A DNA stretch of 6,129 nt, from the NCBI GenBank assembly GCA_902765655.1, contig CACXAK010000072.1, forward strand, positions 1 through 6,129. Direction: 5' to 3'. Below the pieces are notes generated by a model. It had not been told where the DNA came from. It searched no databases and was given only the letters and a program-made list of their open reading frames with translations. Below are positions 1-6,129 of the stretch, piece by piece; position 1 is the stretch's first letter, and each line of letters starts with the position of its first letter. This DNA comes from an uncultured bacterium (GTDB lineage: Bacteria; Cyanobacteriota; Vampirovibrionia; Gastranaerophilales; Gastranaerophilaceae). A program made the translations under genes and the position numbers.

Positions 1-12
1 AAATTAAGATGC

Positions 13-46
13 AAAAAGAAGACTTTATAAAGTCTTCTTTTTTTTT
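13..46. terminator. Bidirectional rho-independent terminator
   Basis: Positions 16-39 are a perfect 24-nt palindrome that folds into a 10-bp stem with a TATA loop. The flanking A run (13-17) and T run (38-46) extend the pairing and supply a U-tract in either direction. On the plus strand it would end a gene lying left of the window. On the minus strand it sits about 50 nt past the stop of the pilin-like gene and would end that transcript. The stem has few G-C pairs, so its strength is uncertain. Confidence 0.75.
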
Positions 47-93
47 GAAACAAATTCTGAATGACAAAATATTCCAATAACACGTAATGACAA

Positions 94-813
94 TTAATAA
101 TCCATCTTCCAACCGTTGTCTGCAAGGGCTCCATAGCAATACCATACACCACTTTTACATTTGGTTATCTTATCGCTTAATGTATCATTTGATTCAGAAG
201 CATAAGAATAGTCAACAATTTTACCCTTATTTGTAACATAAAAACCGAAGAGGTCACGACCGGCTATATTTGGCTTTTCGTTACCATTGATATCCATCAA
301 AATATTACAAACTATATCTCCTGAAACATTTTCGCTGCTTGTAGAAGCAGTATACCTGAGCATTACCCCGTTTTTAAGTACTACAGTCCTGCCATTTTTG
401 TTTATACTAAGATTTTGTCTACTTAAATACTTGTACTGAATTTTATCTTTCCCTGTTGCAGCCGTTTTCCAACAATCTTTTAGAGCCGTTGAAGCACTGC
501 AGGTTTTTGTAATAGCAAAATGTTTATCAGTTAAGAGTTTATCAGGATCTCCAAAATCAGTATCTGATAAATCTCTTGTTCTGTGCACAATTAACTGATC
601 CTGCGCTAACTGTTCAATAGTCGCCACCATATTTTTAACCTGAGTGGCAAACATTTTGTTATGAATATTATTCATCATTACAGGGACTGTCAGAACAGCA
701 ATTACACCGACAATTGTCAGCGCCATAAGTAATTCTGATAAAGTAAAACCTTTTCTGCAAGGAGGTTCAAGCAATTGATCCTTAAAGGCATTGATATCAC
801 TGAATTTTAACAT
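94..813 (-). CDS. Type IV pilin-like / pseudopilin protein with N-terminal methylation motif
   Basis: A 239-aa protein of the type IV pilin / type II secretion pseudopilin superfamily. Residues 1-22 form a leader ending in Lys-Gly. The prepilin peptidase site follows (G22|F23, then T-L-S-E, with the expected Glu27 at +5), and residues 23-48 are the hydrophobic pilin helix. The rest is a secreted globular head with cysteines at 105, 114, 169, 219 and 226 that could form disulfides. Residues 174-190 (D-I-N-G-N near the start, then P-N, G-R-D and F-G-F) resemble the Asp/Asn-rich, possibly calcium-binding loop found in many such proteins. The tail is rich in Cys, Trp and Tyr. The start is supported by AAGGAGG (821-827) seven bases upstream. 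No other pilus or secretion genes are nearby, so this looks like one of the stand-alone pilin-like genes common in Melainabacteria. Whether it builds a pilus or a secretion pseudopilus cannot be told here. Confidence 0.85.
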   Translation of the reverse strand: MLKFSDINAFKDQLLEPPCRKGFTLSELLMALTIVGVIAVLTVPVMMNNIHNKMFATQVKNMVATIEQLAQDQLIVHRTRDLSDTDFGDPDKLLTDKHFAITKTCSASTALKDCWKTAATGKDKIQYKYLSRQNLSINKNGRTVVLKNGVMLRYTASTSSENVSGDIVCNILMDINGNEKPNIAGRDLFGFYVTNKGKIVDYSYASESNDTLSDKITKCKSGVWYCYGALADNGWKMDY

Positions 814-857
814 ATATTATCCTCCTTATATTTAAATAAATCTATAATAACAATCTC

Positions 858-886
858 AGTTTAAAAATTATTTCAATATTTGTCAA
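858..886 (-). promoter_or_regulatory. Predicted sigma70-type promoter of the pilin-like gene
   Basis: Read on the minus strand, a perfect TTGACA -35 box (886-881) is separated by exactly 17 bases from TAAACT (863-858), a 4/6 match to the -10 consensus. Transcription would begin near 851, giving a 5' leader of about 38 nt that contains the Shine-Dalgarno AAGGAGG at 821-827. This is a sequence match only. The intergenic region is very AT-rich, so chance -10 matches are easy, but the perfect -35 box with ideal spacing makes it credible. Confidence 0.55.
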
Positions 887-977
887 GATTTTAGTTCACT
901 ATATGCCATGTTTGTATTATTATTTTATTAATTAGTTGTGGATATTAAGCAGTTATAAATAAGGAGGTTATAATATT

Positions 978-3900
978 ATGGCTAAGACTATCACAGTTGA
1001 TGGTAACTACGCTGCAGCGCACGTTGCGTATGCATTAAGCGAAGTATCAGCAATTTACCCTATTACACCTTCATCTACAATGGGTGAATGGATTGATGAA
1101 TGGGCATCACAACACAAGAAAAACATTTGGGGCAAAGAAGTAAAAGTTGCCGAAATGCAGTCAGAAGCAGGGGCAGCAGGTGCTGTTCACGGTTCATTGG
1201 CAGCAGGGGCTTTAACTTCAACTTACACTGCTTCTCAGGGTTTATTATTGATGATTCCTGTAATGCACAAAGTTGCAGGGGAAATGCTTCCTCACGTTAT
1301 TCACGTTGCAGCACGTGCTTTAGCAGCTCAGTCATTGGCAATTTTCGGTGATCATACTGACGTTATGGCTTGCAGAAATACAGGTTATGCAATGTTATCC
1401 GCAAACTCTGTTCAGGAAGAAATGGATTTGGCTTTAGTTGCTCACTTAGCTACATACAAAGCAAAAGTTCCGTTCTTACAGTTCTTTGACGGATTCAGAA
1501 CATCACACGAAGTACACAAAATTGAAGAAATTTCTTATGAAGATATTGCTTCATTAGTTGAACCAAAATATATTGAAGAATTCCGCGCTCGCGCATTAAG
1601 ACCTGAAGCTCCGGTTTCCAAAGTCGGTGCACAAAACGGCGACGTTTACTTCCAGGGTCGTGAAACTTCTAACAAATACTATGAAGCAACTCCTGATATA
1701 GTTCAGGAATATATGGATAAAGTAGCTAAAGTAACAGGTCGTCAATATCATCCGTTTGATTATGTTGGTGCTCCTGATGCTACTGATGTTATCGTTGCTA
1801 TGGGTTCCGGCTGCGAAACTATTGAAGAAACTATTGAATACTTGAACTCAACTCGCGGGACTAAATACGGTTTGGTTAAAGTAAGATTATACAGACCGTT
1901 CGATGTTGAAAGATTCAAAGCTGCATTGCCTTCAACTGTTAAAAGAGTTGTTGCAATGGACAGAACAAAAGAACCGGGTTCAATCGGTGAACCTTTATTC
2001 TTAGACGTTGTTGCAGCTTTAGAAGGTAAAAATATCAGAGTAATCGGCGGACGTTACGGTTTGGCTTCTAAAGAATTCACTCCGTCAATGGTTCTTGCTA
2101 TTTACAAACACTCAGAAAATAACGGTTTCCACGGATTTACCGTTGGTATCAATGATGATGTAACACACAAATCATTGCCGATCGATGAACACATCGTTAC
2201 AGAACCGGCAGGAACAACAAACTGCATGTTCTGGGGCTTGGGTTCTGATGGTACCGTTGGTGCTAACAAAAACTCAATTAAAATTATCGGTCAATATACA
2301 AACAAAGATGCTCAGGCATACTTTGCTTATGACTCTAAAAAATCATTCGGTGTAACTGTTTCTCACTTGAGATTCGGTGACAGCCCGATTAAATCAACAT
2401 ATTTAATCACAGCACCTGATTTTGTTTCATGCTCAGCACATGCTTATGTTGGCAGATATGACTTGTTAAAAGGGATTAAAGAAGGCGGAACATTCTTATT
2501 GAACTCCCCATGGTCAAAAGAAGAAGCTTTCTCTCACTTAACAAGAGATATGCAGGAAACAATCATTAATAAGAAAATCAAATTCTACAATGTAGATGCT
2601 GAAAAACTTATTAAAGAACAGCCGGGATTACGCGGTAAAGGTGCAAATACTGTTATGATGGTTGCATACTTCAAAGTTTCAGGAATTATTCCGTTTGAAC
2701 AAGCTTATGAAGGTATGAAGGCAATGACTGTTAAAACATTTAAGAAAAAAGGCGATGATGTTGTTAACATGAACCTTGCTTTGATTGATGCAGCAATAAA
2801 TGCAACAGAAGAAGTTGTTATTCCTTCTTCATTAGACGGAGTTGCACACGCAGATCATGTTCAAATGATTCCTGATAATGCAGATGAATTTGCTAAGAAA
2901 ATCATTGAACCGTCAATGAGACAAAAAGGTGATGATATCCCTGTTTCAGCAATGAGTGTTGACGGTGTTATTCCGACAGGAACTGCTAAACTTGAAAAAC
3001 GCGGTATCGCTCCTCGTGTTCCAAAATGGAATTCTGAAACTTGTATTCAGTGCGGAATCTGCGCATCAGCTTGTCCTCACGCTGCAATCAGAACAAAATT
3101 AGCAGAACCTGAATCATTGAAAGATGCACCTGCTTCATTTACAACAGTAGATGCAAAACCAAATGATCACGGTGAAAAATTCAAAGTACAGGTTTACTGC
3201 AAAGATTGTACCGGCTGCGGTGTTTGTGTTGATCAATGTCCTATGTCAAAAGTTGCAGGCAAAGAAGCATTGACATGGTCTTCAATTGAAGCTGAAGAAG
3301 CAGCAGGGGAAGATGCAAACGAAAAATTCTTTGACGCTTTACCTGATAACGTAATGGGCAAAAACACAACAAAAACAATCAAAGGCGCAATGCTTAGAAA
3401 ACCGTTATTCGAATTCTCAGGCGCATGCGCAGGTTGCGGAGAAACACCTTATGTTAAATTGGTTTCACAATTATTCGGTGAAAATGCAATCGTTGCAAAC
3501 GCAACAGGTTGTTCATCAATTTACTCAGGTACATTCCCGACAATTCCATATACAAAAACTAAAGAAGGCAGAGGTCCGGCTTGGGCTAACTCTTTATTCG
3601 AAGATAACGCTGAATTTGGTTTTGGTATGAGACTTGCAGTTGACCAAAACAGAGATACTTTAAAAACTTATGTTGGTAAAGTTCTTGAAAATGAAAAATC
3701 ACCTGCTGATTTGAAAGCCGCTTTAGAAGAAGCTATGGCTCACTTCGATGAAAAATCAGAAGAAGCTGTTGCAGCTCAGAATAAAGCTAAAGAAGCTATT
3801 GCAAAATATGCAGATAGTCCTTGTCCTGACTTAGCAAAAGTTAGAGAACTTCAGGATTACTTCACTGATAAATCAGTATGGATTATCGGTGGTGACGGAT

Positions 3901-4505
3901 GGGCTAACGATATCGGTTACGGCGGTATTGACCACGTATTAGCACAGGGTAAAAACGTAAATATCCTTGTTCTTGATACTGAAGTATATTCAAATACAGG
4001 CGGTCAGGCATCTAAATCAACTCCAACCGGCGCCGTTGCAAAATTTGCTACAGGCGGTAAGAGAACATACAAAAAGAACATGGGCTTGATGAGTATGTCT
4101 TATGGTTATGTTTACGTTGCATCAGTTGCATTGGGTGCAGACAGAGCTCAAACTCTTAAAGCATTCCAGGAAGCTGAAGCATACAACGGACCATCTATCA
4201 TCTTTGCTTATGCTCCTTGTATCGCTCACGGTATTGATATGTCTAAAACTCAGACAGAACAAAAACGTGCGGTTGAAGCCGGATACTTCCCATTGTATCG
4301 TTACAATCCGGAAGCCGAAATTCCATTTACTTGGGACGCTAAGGAGCCAAAAGCTGATTATCAGGAATTCATCAGATCAGAAGGACGTTATAAGTCATTA
4401 CTTAAAACAAACCCTGATGCTGCTGAAGAACTTTATGCTCAGGCACAAAAAGATGCAGCTACAAGAATGGATGTTTATAAGGCAGTTGGTGCATTATTAA
4501 AATAA
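978..4505 (+). CDS. nifJ: Pyruvate:ferredoxin (flavodoxin) oxidoreductase, single-chain
   Basis: A cytoplasmic 1175-aa homodimer-type PFOR that converts pyruvate and CoA to acetyl-CoA and CO2 and reduces ferredoxin or flavodoxin. The domains run in the canonical order. The N-terminal pyruvate/TPP domain has YPITPSS (27-33), Glu63 and Arg113. A transketolase C-terminal-like domain spans about 260-400, and the gamma/CoA domain holds GLGSDGTVGANK (420-431). After the EKR linker come two 4Fe-4S motifs: C689, C692, C695, C699 and C744, C747, C750, C754. The C-terminal TPP domain has CAGC (817-820), C845 and C1081 as likely ligands of the proximal cluster, GDGWA (972-976) and DTEVYSNTGGQ (1000-1010). 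All expected cofactor ligands are present, so it should be active. The start has AAGGAGG (961-967) ten bases upstream. It is a single-gene unit closed by its own terminator. All leucines are TTA, TTG or CTT, suggesting strong codon bias in a highly expressed gene. It lacks the extra C-terminal domain of the ~1230-aa Desulfovibrio africanus enzyme, as most homologues do. Confidence 0.98.
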   Translation: MAKTITVDGNYAAAHVAYALSEVSAIYPITPSSTMGEWIDEWASQHKKNIWGKEVKVAEMQSEAGAAGAVHGSLAAGALTSTYTASQGLLLMIPVMHKVAGEMLPHVIHVAARALAAQSLAIFGDHTDVMACRNTGYAMLSANSVQEEMDLALVAHLATYKAKVPFLQFFDGFRTSHEVHKIEEISYEDIASLVEPKYIEEFRARALRPEAPVSKVGAQNGDVYFQGRETSNKYYEATPDIVQEYMDKVAKVTGRQYHPFDYVGAPDATDVIVAMGSGCETIEETIEYLNSTRGTKYGLVKVRLYRPFDVERFKAALPSTVKRVVAMDRTKEPGSIGEPLFLDVVAALEGKNIRVIGGRYGLASKEFTPSMVLAIYKHSENNGFHGFTVGINDDVTHKSLPIDEHIVTEPAGTTNCMFWGLGSDGTVGANKNSIKIIGQYTNKDAQAYFAYDSKKSFGVTVSHLRFGDSPIKSTYLITAPDFVSCSAHAYVGRYDLLKGIKEGGTFLLNSPWSKEEAFSHLTRDMQETIINKKIKFYNVDAEKLIKEQPGLRGKGANTVMMVAYFKVSGIIPFEQAYEGMKAMTVKTFKKKGDDVVNMNLALIDAAINATEEVVIPSSLDGVAHADHVQMIPDNADEFAKKIIEPSMRQKGDDIPVSAMSVDGVIPTGTAKLEKRGIAPRVPKWNSETCIQCGICASACPHAAIRTKLAEPESLKDAPASFTTVDAKPNDHGEKFKVQVYCKDCTGCGVCVDQCPMSKVAGKEALTWSSIEAEEAAGEDANEKFFDALPDNVMGKNTTKTIKGAMLRKPLFEFSGACAGCGETPYVKLVSQLFGENAIVANATGCSSIYSGTFPTIPYTKTKEGRGPAWANSLFEDNAEFGFGMRLAVDQNRDTLKTYVGKVLENEKSPADLKAALEEAMAHFDEKSEEAVAAQNKAKEAIAKYADSPCPDLAKVRELQDYFTDKSVWIIGGDGWANDIGYGGIDHVLAQGKNVNILVLDTEVYSNTGGQASKSTPTGAVAKFATGGKRTYKKNMGLMSMSYGYVYVASVALGADRAQTLKAFQEAEAYNGPSIIFAYAPCIAHGIDMSKTQTEQKRAVEAGYFPLYRYNPEAEIPFTWDAKEPKADYQEFIRSEGRYKSLLKTNPDAAEELYAQAQKDAATRMDVYKAVGALLK

Positions 4506-4509
4506 TTCA

Positions 4510-4539
4510 CTGACACAATTAAGTAAAAGGGTACATAAT
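4510..4539 (+). promoter_or_regulatory. Possible promoter of the L,D-transpeptidase gene, overlapping the nifJ terminator
   Basis: CTGACA (4510-4515, 5/6 to the -35 consensus) lies 18 bases before CATAAT (4534-4539, 5/6 to the -10 consensus). Transcription would begin near 4546, inside the right arm of the terminator hairpin, so the new transcript would not fold the terminator. It is the best promoter-like pair I found between the two genes, but it rests on sequence match alone in AT-rich DNA. Confidence 0.3.
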
Positions 4540-4559
4540 AATATGTACCCTTTTCTTTA
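4525..4559 (+). terminator. Rho-independent terminator of nifJ
   Basis: Twenty bases after the PFOR stop codon, a perfect 13-bp stem (left arm 4525-4537, right arm 4542-4554) closes a 4-base ATAA loop. It contains a GGGTAC/GTACCC core and runs into TTTTCTTT. This should end most PFOR transcripts and separate them from the downstream gene. Confidence 0.85.
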
Positions 4560-4592
4560 GCAAATTTAATTTTTACTGGAGTTAATAAATAT

Positions 4593-5219
4593 ATGAAAAT
4601 TAGTTTTACCCCAATTAAATACATTATGGCAGGCACATTGTTAGTGGGAACATTTGGCAATATAGCCCAAGCTAATGCCCAAATCACAAAAGACAAAGAA
4701 TTTGATACATTTATAAAAACAACACCAACTCCTGAAGGGATATCTGTTGATGAGCTTGCAAAAGAAGCACCATCAGCGAAAATTAAAGTGAATGGCGAAA
4801 ATAAATTCGCAAAATTTGTAGTAGATTTATCTGAAAATGTTTTATACACATACAATAACGGCAATGCCGAAAAGGCCTACCTTATAGCAAGCGGGAAGCA
4901 ATCAACCCCAACCACTCCTGGAGTAAGAATAGTATCACATACCGAAACTTTTCCGTACAGAACAGCCCCAAGACATACAAAAAGAAGAAGAAATCCGAGA
5001 GCATACGGGCCAAAGGCAATTATTTTAGACATACTTGACATAAAAACAGGAGAGAGAAGTCGAACCGGTGAATTTATACACGGGAACAACGACTCAACTT
5101 CCATTGGCAAATACGCTTCAAAAGGTTGCATGCGCATGAACAATGAAGTAATAAAAGAACTTGCGAAGAGCACTAAACGAGGCGATATTGTTATCATTTT
5201 ACCAAACAAAAATTTGTAA
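4593..5219 (+). CDS. Secreted YkuD-family L,D-transpeptidase-like protein
   Basis: A 208-aa exported protein. Residues 1-29 form a signal peptide (basic start, hydrophobic core, Ala-Asn-Ala at 27-29 as the likely cleavage site). The YkuD fold spans about 73-205. The catalytic region has His163-Gly and then Ser176-Lys-Gly-Cys179-Met-Arg181, matching the family pattern of a His about 16 residues before the S/T-x-G-C-x-R nucleophile motif. The usual His just before Gly-Cys is Lys177 here, a variation I believe occurs in other members. YkuD enzymes cross-link peptidoglycan peptides or attach proteins to them in the periplasm or wall. An Arg/Lys-rich stretch at 118-127 sits within the domain and may contact wall polymers (inference). 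The start is supported by GGAG (4578-4581), 11 bases upstream. It follows the nifJ terminator and converges on the deaminase fragment with a 2-nt gap. I see no terminator of its own. Confidence 0.87.
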   Translation: MKISFTPIKYIMAGTLLVGTFGNIAQANAQITKDKEFDTFIKTTPTPEGISVDELAKEAPSAKIKVNGENKFAKFVVDLSENVLYTYNNGNAEKAYLIASGKQSTPTTPGVRIVSHTETFPYRTAPRHTKRRRNPRAYGPKAIILDILDIKTGERSRTGEFIHGNNDSTSIGKYASKGCMRMNNEVIKELAKSTKRGDIVIILPNKNL

Positions 5220-5221
5220 AA

Positions 5222-5470
5222 CTAACGTTGCGGCTTATATATAATATTTCCCCCTGAAACATAATCACGCAAAACTTTTTTGCCAAGTCCCGGCTCGATA
5301 TTGCCATAAACGGTAATCCCACGTTTCGAAAACTCTTCAAGCCAATTCGGTTTGAAGCCCTCATCATAACCGGTGATTTTTTCAACATCTTCGGATTTTA
5401 CACTATAATATATAGATTTAATCCCGGACCACATAATAGCTCCAAGGCACATCATACAGGGCTCTGAGGA
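5222..5470 (-). CDS. Truncated zinc-dependent nucleoside/guanine deaminase (C-terminal part only)
   Basis: The C-terminal ~82 residues of a cytidine/deoxycytidylate-deaminase-superfamily protein, of the guanine deaminase or TadA-like type. It begins at S-S-E-P-C-M-M-C, the second zinc motif (PCxxC, 5461-5447 on the minus strand), followed by LGAIMWSGI and a C-terminal region ending in DYVSGGNIIYKPQR. Full-length relatives are about 150-160 aa and carry the first zinc ligand and proton-shuttling Glu in an N-terminal H-A/V-E motif, which is missing here. The frame stays open upstream to an ATG at 5542, but that extra stretch is only the antisense of the CPBP gene and has no deaminase character, so 5542 is not a true start. 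As it stands the product cannot be catalytic. The cut coincides with the junction at 5454-5470. The exact substrate cannot be fixed from this fragment. Confidence 0.8.
   Translation of the reverse strand, partial: SSEPCMMCLGAIMWSGIKSIYYSVKSEDVEKITGYDEGFKPNWLEEFSKRGITVYGNIEPGLGKKVLRDYVSGGNIIYKPQR
5454..5470. other. Chimeric junction between a deaminase half-gene and a CPBP half-gene
   Basis: These ~17 bases make sense in both neighbouring families. On the minus strand they encode S-S-E-P-C of the deaminase zinc site, and on the plus strand Q-G-S-E-E just before the CPBP EExxxR motif. Left of it only the deaminase is recognisable, and right of it only CPBP. Neither gene has its N-terminal half. 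No inverted repeats, target-site duplication or transposase are visible, so a simple insertion does not explain it. A microhomology-driven join, in vivo or during assembly, fits best. Confidence 0.7.
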
Positions 5471-5930
5471 AGAGATTCTTTGCAGGGGCTTTTTGATGAA
5501 TACACTTAAAAAGAAGATACCTCTTCCGGCTGCCGTATTCATAAGTTCGACGGCATTTGTTATTCCTCACCTGATCATGACCCCGATCCTGGATTCGGGA
5601 TTGGTATATGCACTGATCGGTATTGCGAATTTATACCTTATCTCTGTTTTATTCTCCATAATTGTTTTATGGCGTGGGAATATATGGGTTTCCTGCGGAC
5701 TCCATGCAGCGTGGAATTATGTTTTGAACATAATCCTGGGACTTACGGTATCAGGAAATGATGCAAAGATGGACGGATTGTTTCTGATCGGGATAAACAA
5801 GCTTAACATTATCAATGGGTCAGAATATGGATTTGAGGCAGGAATAGCAACGACGGTTATAACAATAATAACGATTTGCGTTATTCTTTATATATGGAAA
5901 GTCAGGAGTGATAATAATGGAATTCAATAA
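5454..5930 (+). CDS. CPBP-family intramembrane glutamic endopeptidase, 5'-truncated
   Basis: The C-terminal ~158 residues of a CPBP (CAAX protease/bacteriocin-processing, Abi) membrane protein. All three family motifs are visible: E-E-I-L-C-R (5469-5486, EExxxR), F-V-I-P-H (5556-5570, FxxxH) and H-A-A-W-N (5703-5717, HxxxN). About four hydrophobic segments follow, the last near the C-terminus. The frame is open from 5409, but the first start-like codons are TTG 5493 and ATG 5496. Starting there would drop motif 1 and has no ribosome-binding site, so the true start and the N-terminal membrane helices are missing. Full-length relatives are about 250-300 aa. Five CTG and one CTC occur among about 20 leucines, unlike the genes to the left. 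Roles in the family include prenyl-protein processing, bacteriocin self-immunity and regulated proteolysis; the role here is unknown. It overlaps the next gene by 14 nt, suggesting coupled translation. Confidence 0.82.
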   Translation: MQGSEEEILCRGFLMNTLKKKIPLPAAVFISSTAFVIPHLIMTPILDSGLVYALIGIANLYLISVLFSIIVLWRGNIWVSCGLHAAWNYVLNIILGLTVSGNDAKMDGLFLIGINKLNIINGSEYGFEAGIATTVITIITICVILYIWKVRSDNNGIQ

Positions 5931-6129
5931 TAAACTGTATGAACTTCGTAAACAAAAGGGTCTTTCACAGGAAGAACTCGCAAATCGTTTGAACGTTTCC
6001 CGCCAAACGGTTTCCAAATGGGAAGTTGGAGAATCTTCACCGGACATGGAAAAGCTTGTTGCAATCAGTGAACTTTTTGACATCTCACTGGATGAACTTG
6101 TGCTTGATAAAGCTGTGAAAAAAGAGGAG
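5917..6129 (+). CDS. XRE/Cro-CI-type helix-turn-helix regulator, 3' end outside the window
   Basis: The 71 residues visible have no stop before the window ends. Residues 1-60 are a classic XRE DNA-binding domain (E-L-R-K-Q-K-G-L-S-Q-E-E-L-A, then N-V-S-R-Q-T-V-S-K-W-E, then P-D-M-E-K-L and L-F-D-I-S-L-D-E-L). Relatives often continue into a short membrane or unknown C-terminal region, which cannot be seen here. The ATG is supported by AGGAG (5904-5908), eight bases upstream. It overlaps the end of the CPBP gene by 14 nt, so the two are probably co-transcribed and the regulator may control its own operon (inference). Two CTG and one CTC among its ten leucines match the CPBP gene rather than the left-hand genes. 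Confidence 0.9.
   Translation, partial: MEFNNKLYELRKQKGLSQEELANRLNVSRQTVSKWEVGESSPDMEKLVAISELFDISLDELVLDKAVKKEE

Noticed and set aside
828..977. A clear sigma70 promoter for nifJ on the plus strand
   Set aside because: TTGTCA (880-885) is -35-like, but no good -10 lies 16-18 bases downstream. The AT-rich stretch offers many weak options and I could not choose one.
3640..3860. Possible coiled-coil insertion in PFOR (Glu/Lys/Ala-rich, residues about 890-960)
   Set aside because: A helical segment between the proximal-cluster site and GDGWA is a normal part of the PFOR TPP domain.
4102..4500. Plus-strand 132-codon open frame inside the PFOR gene
   Set aside because: It is an out-of-frame shadow of the conserved TPP domain, with a low-complexity His/Leu/Lys-rich translation.
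4877..5209. Minus-strand 110-codon open frame with hydrophobic stretches
   Set aside because: It lies wholly opposite the well-supported L,D-transpeptidase gene, has no ribosome-binding site and shows no recognisable family.
5471..5542. N-terminal extension of the deaminase reading frame on the minus strand, up to an ATG at 5542
   Set aside because: It is the exact antisense of the CPBP gene around its EExxxR motif, has no deaminase motif, and lacks the HAE-type site expected there.
5820..6083. Minus-strand 87-codon frame opposite the end of CPBP and the regulator
   Set aside because: The plus strand encodes recognisable protein families there; the antisense product resembles nothing and has no ribosome-binding site.
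1..6129. CRISPR arrays, tRNA/rRNA genes, transposases or tandem repeats
   Set aside because: I looked for repeated units, tRNA-like cloverleaf motifs and insertion-sequence ends and saw none. The only notable inverted repeats are the two terminators.

Overview
The first ~5.45 kb looks like AT-rich chromosome from a fermentative, probably anaerobic gut bacterium. A long type IV pilin-like protein with a C-terminal Cys/Trp/Tyr-rich tail, a one-chain pyruvate:ferredoxin oxidoreductase (PFOR) and a small secreted YkuD protein together recall gut Melainabacteria/Vampirovibrionia (Gastranaerophilales). That placement is from memory of protein style, not from a search, and I hold it at moderate confidence.

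Layout: a bidirectional hairpin terminator (13-46) is followed by a minus-strand pilin-like gene (94-813) with a good sigma70-type promoter (858-886). A short divergent intergenic region leads to the large plus-strand PFOR gene nifJ (978-4505), which ends in a strong terminator (4525-4559). Next comes a plus-strand secreted L,D-transpeptidase-like gene (4593-5219). It converges, with a 2-nt gap, on the C-terminal part of a minus-strand zinc-dependent nucleoside deaminase (5222 to about 5470).

At about 5454-5470 the sequence changes character. The deaminase stops abruptly at its PCxxC zinc motif, having lost its N-terminal half with the catalytic HAE-type motif. At the same place a plus-strand CPBP-family intramembrane protease begins abruptly at its EExxxR motif, having lost its own N-terminal half. 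It is followed, with a 14-nt overlap, by an XRE-type helix-turn-helix regulator that runs off the window end. This last ~670 bp resembles a Firmicutes (Lachnospiraceae-like) gene pair and uses leucine codons differently: CTG/CTC are frequent here and absent from PFOR, the L,D-transpeptidase and the deaminase fragment. Two half-genes on opposite strands meeting in about 17 shared bases is best explained by a chimeric join, either an assembly artefact or a microhomology-mediated recombination.

The left genes do housekeeping jobs: pyruvate to acetyl-CoA plus reduced ferredoxin, cell-wall cross-linking and a surface or secretion pseudopilin. I see no shared pathway among them and no convincing novel multi-gene system. 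The junction is the most notable thing in the window.
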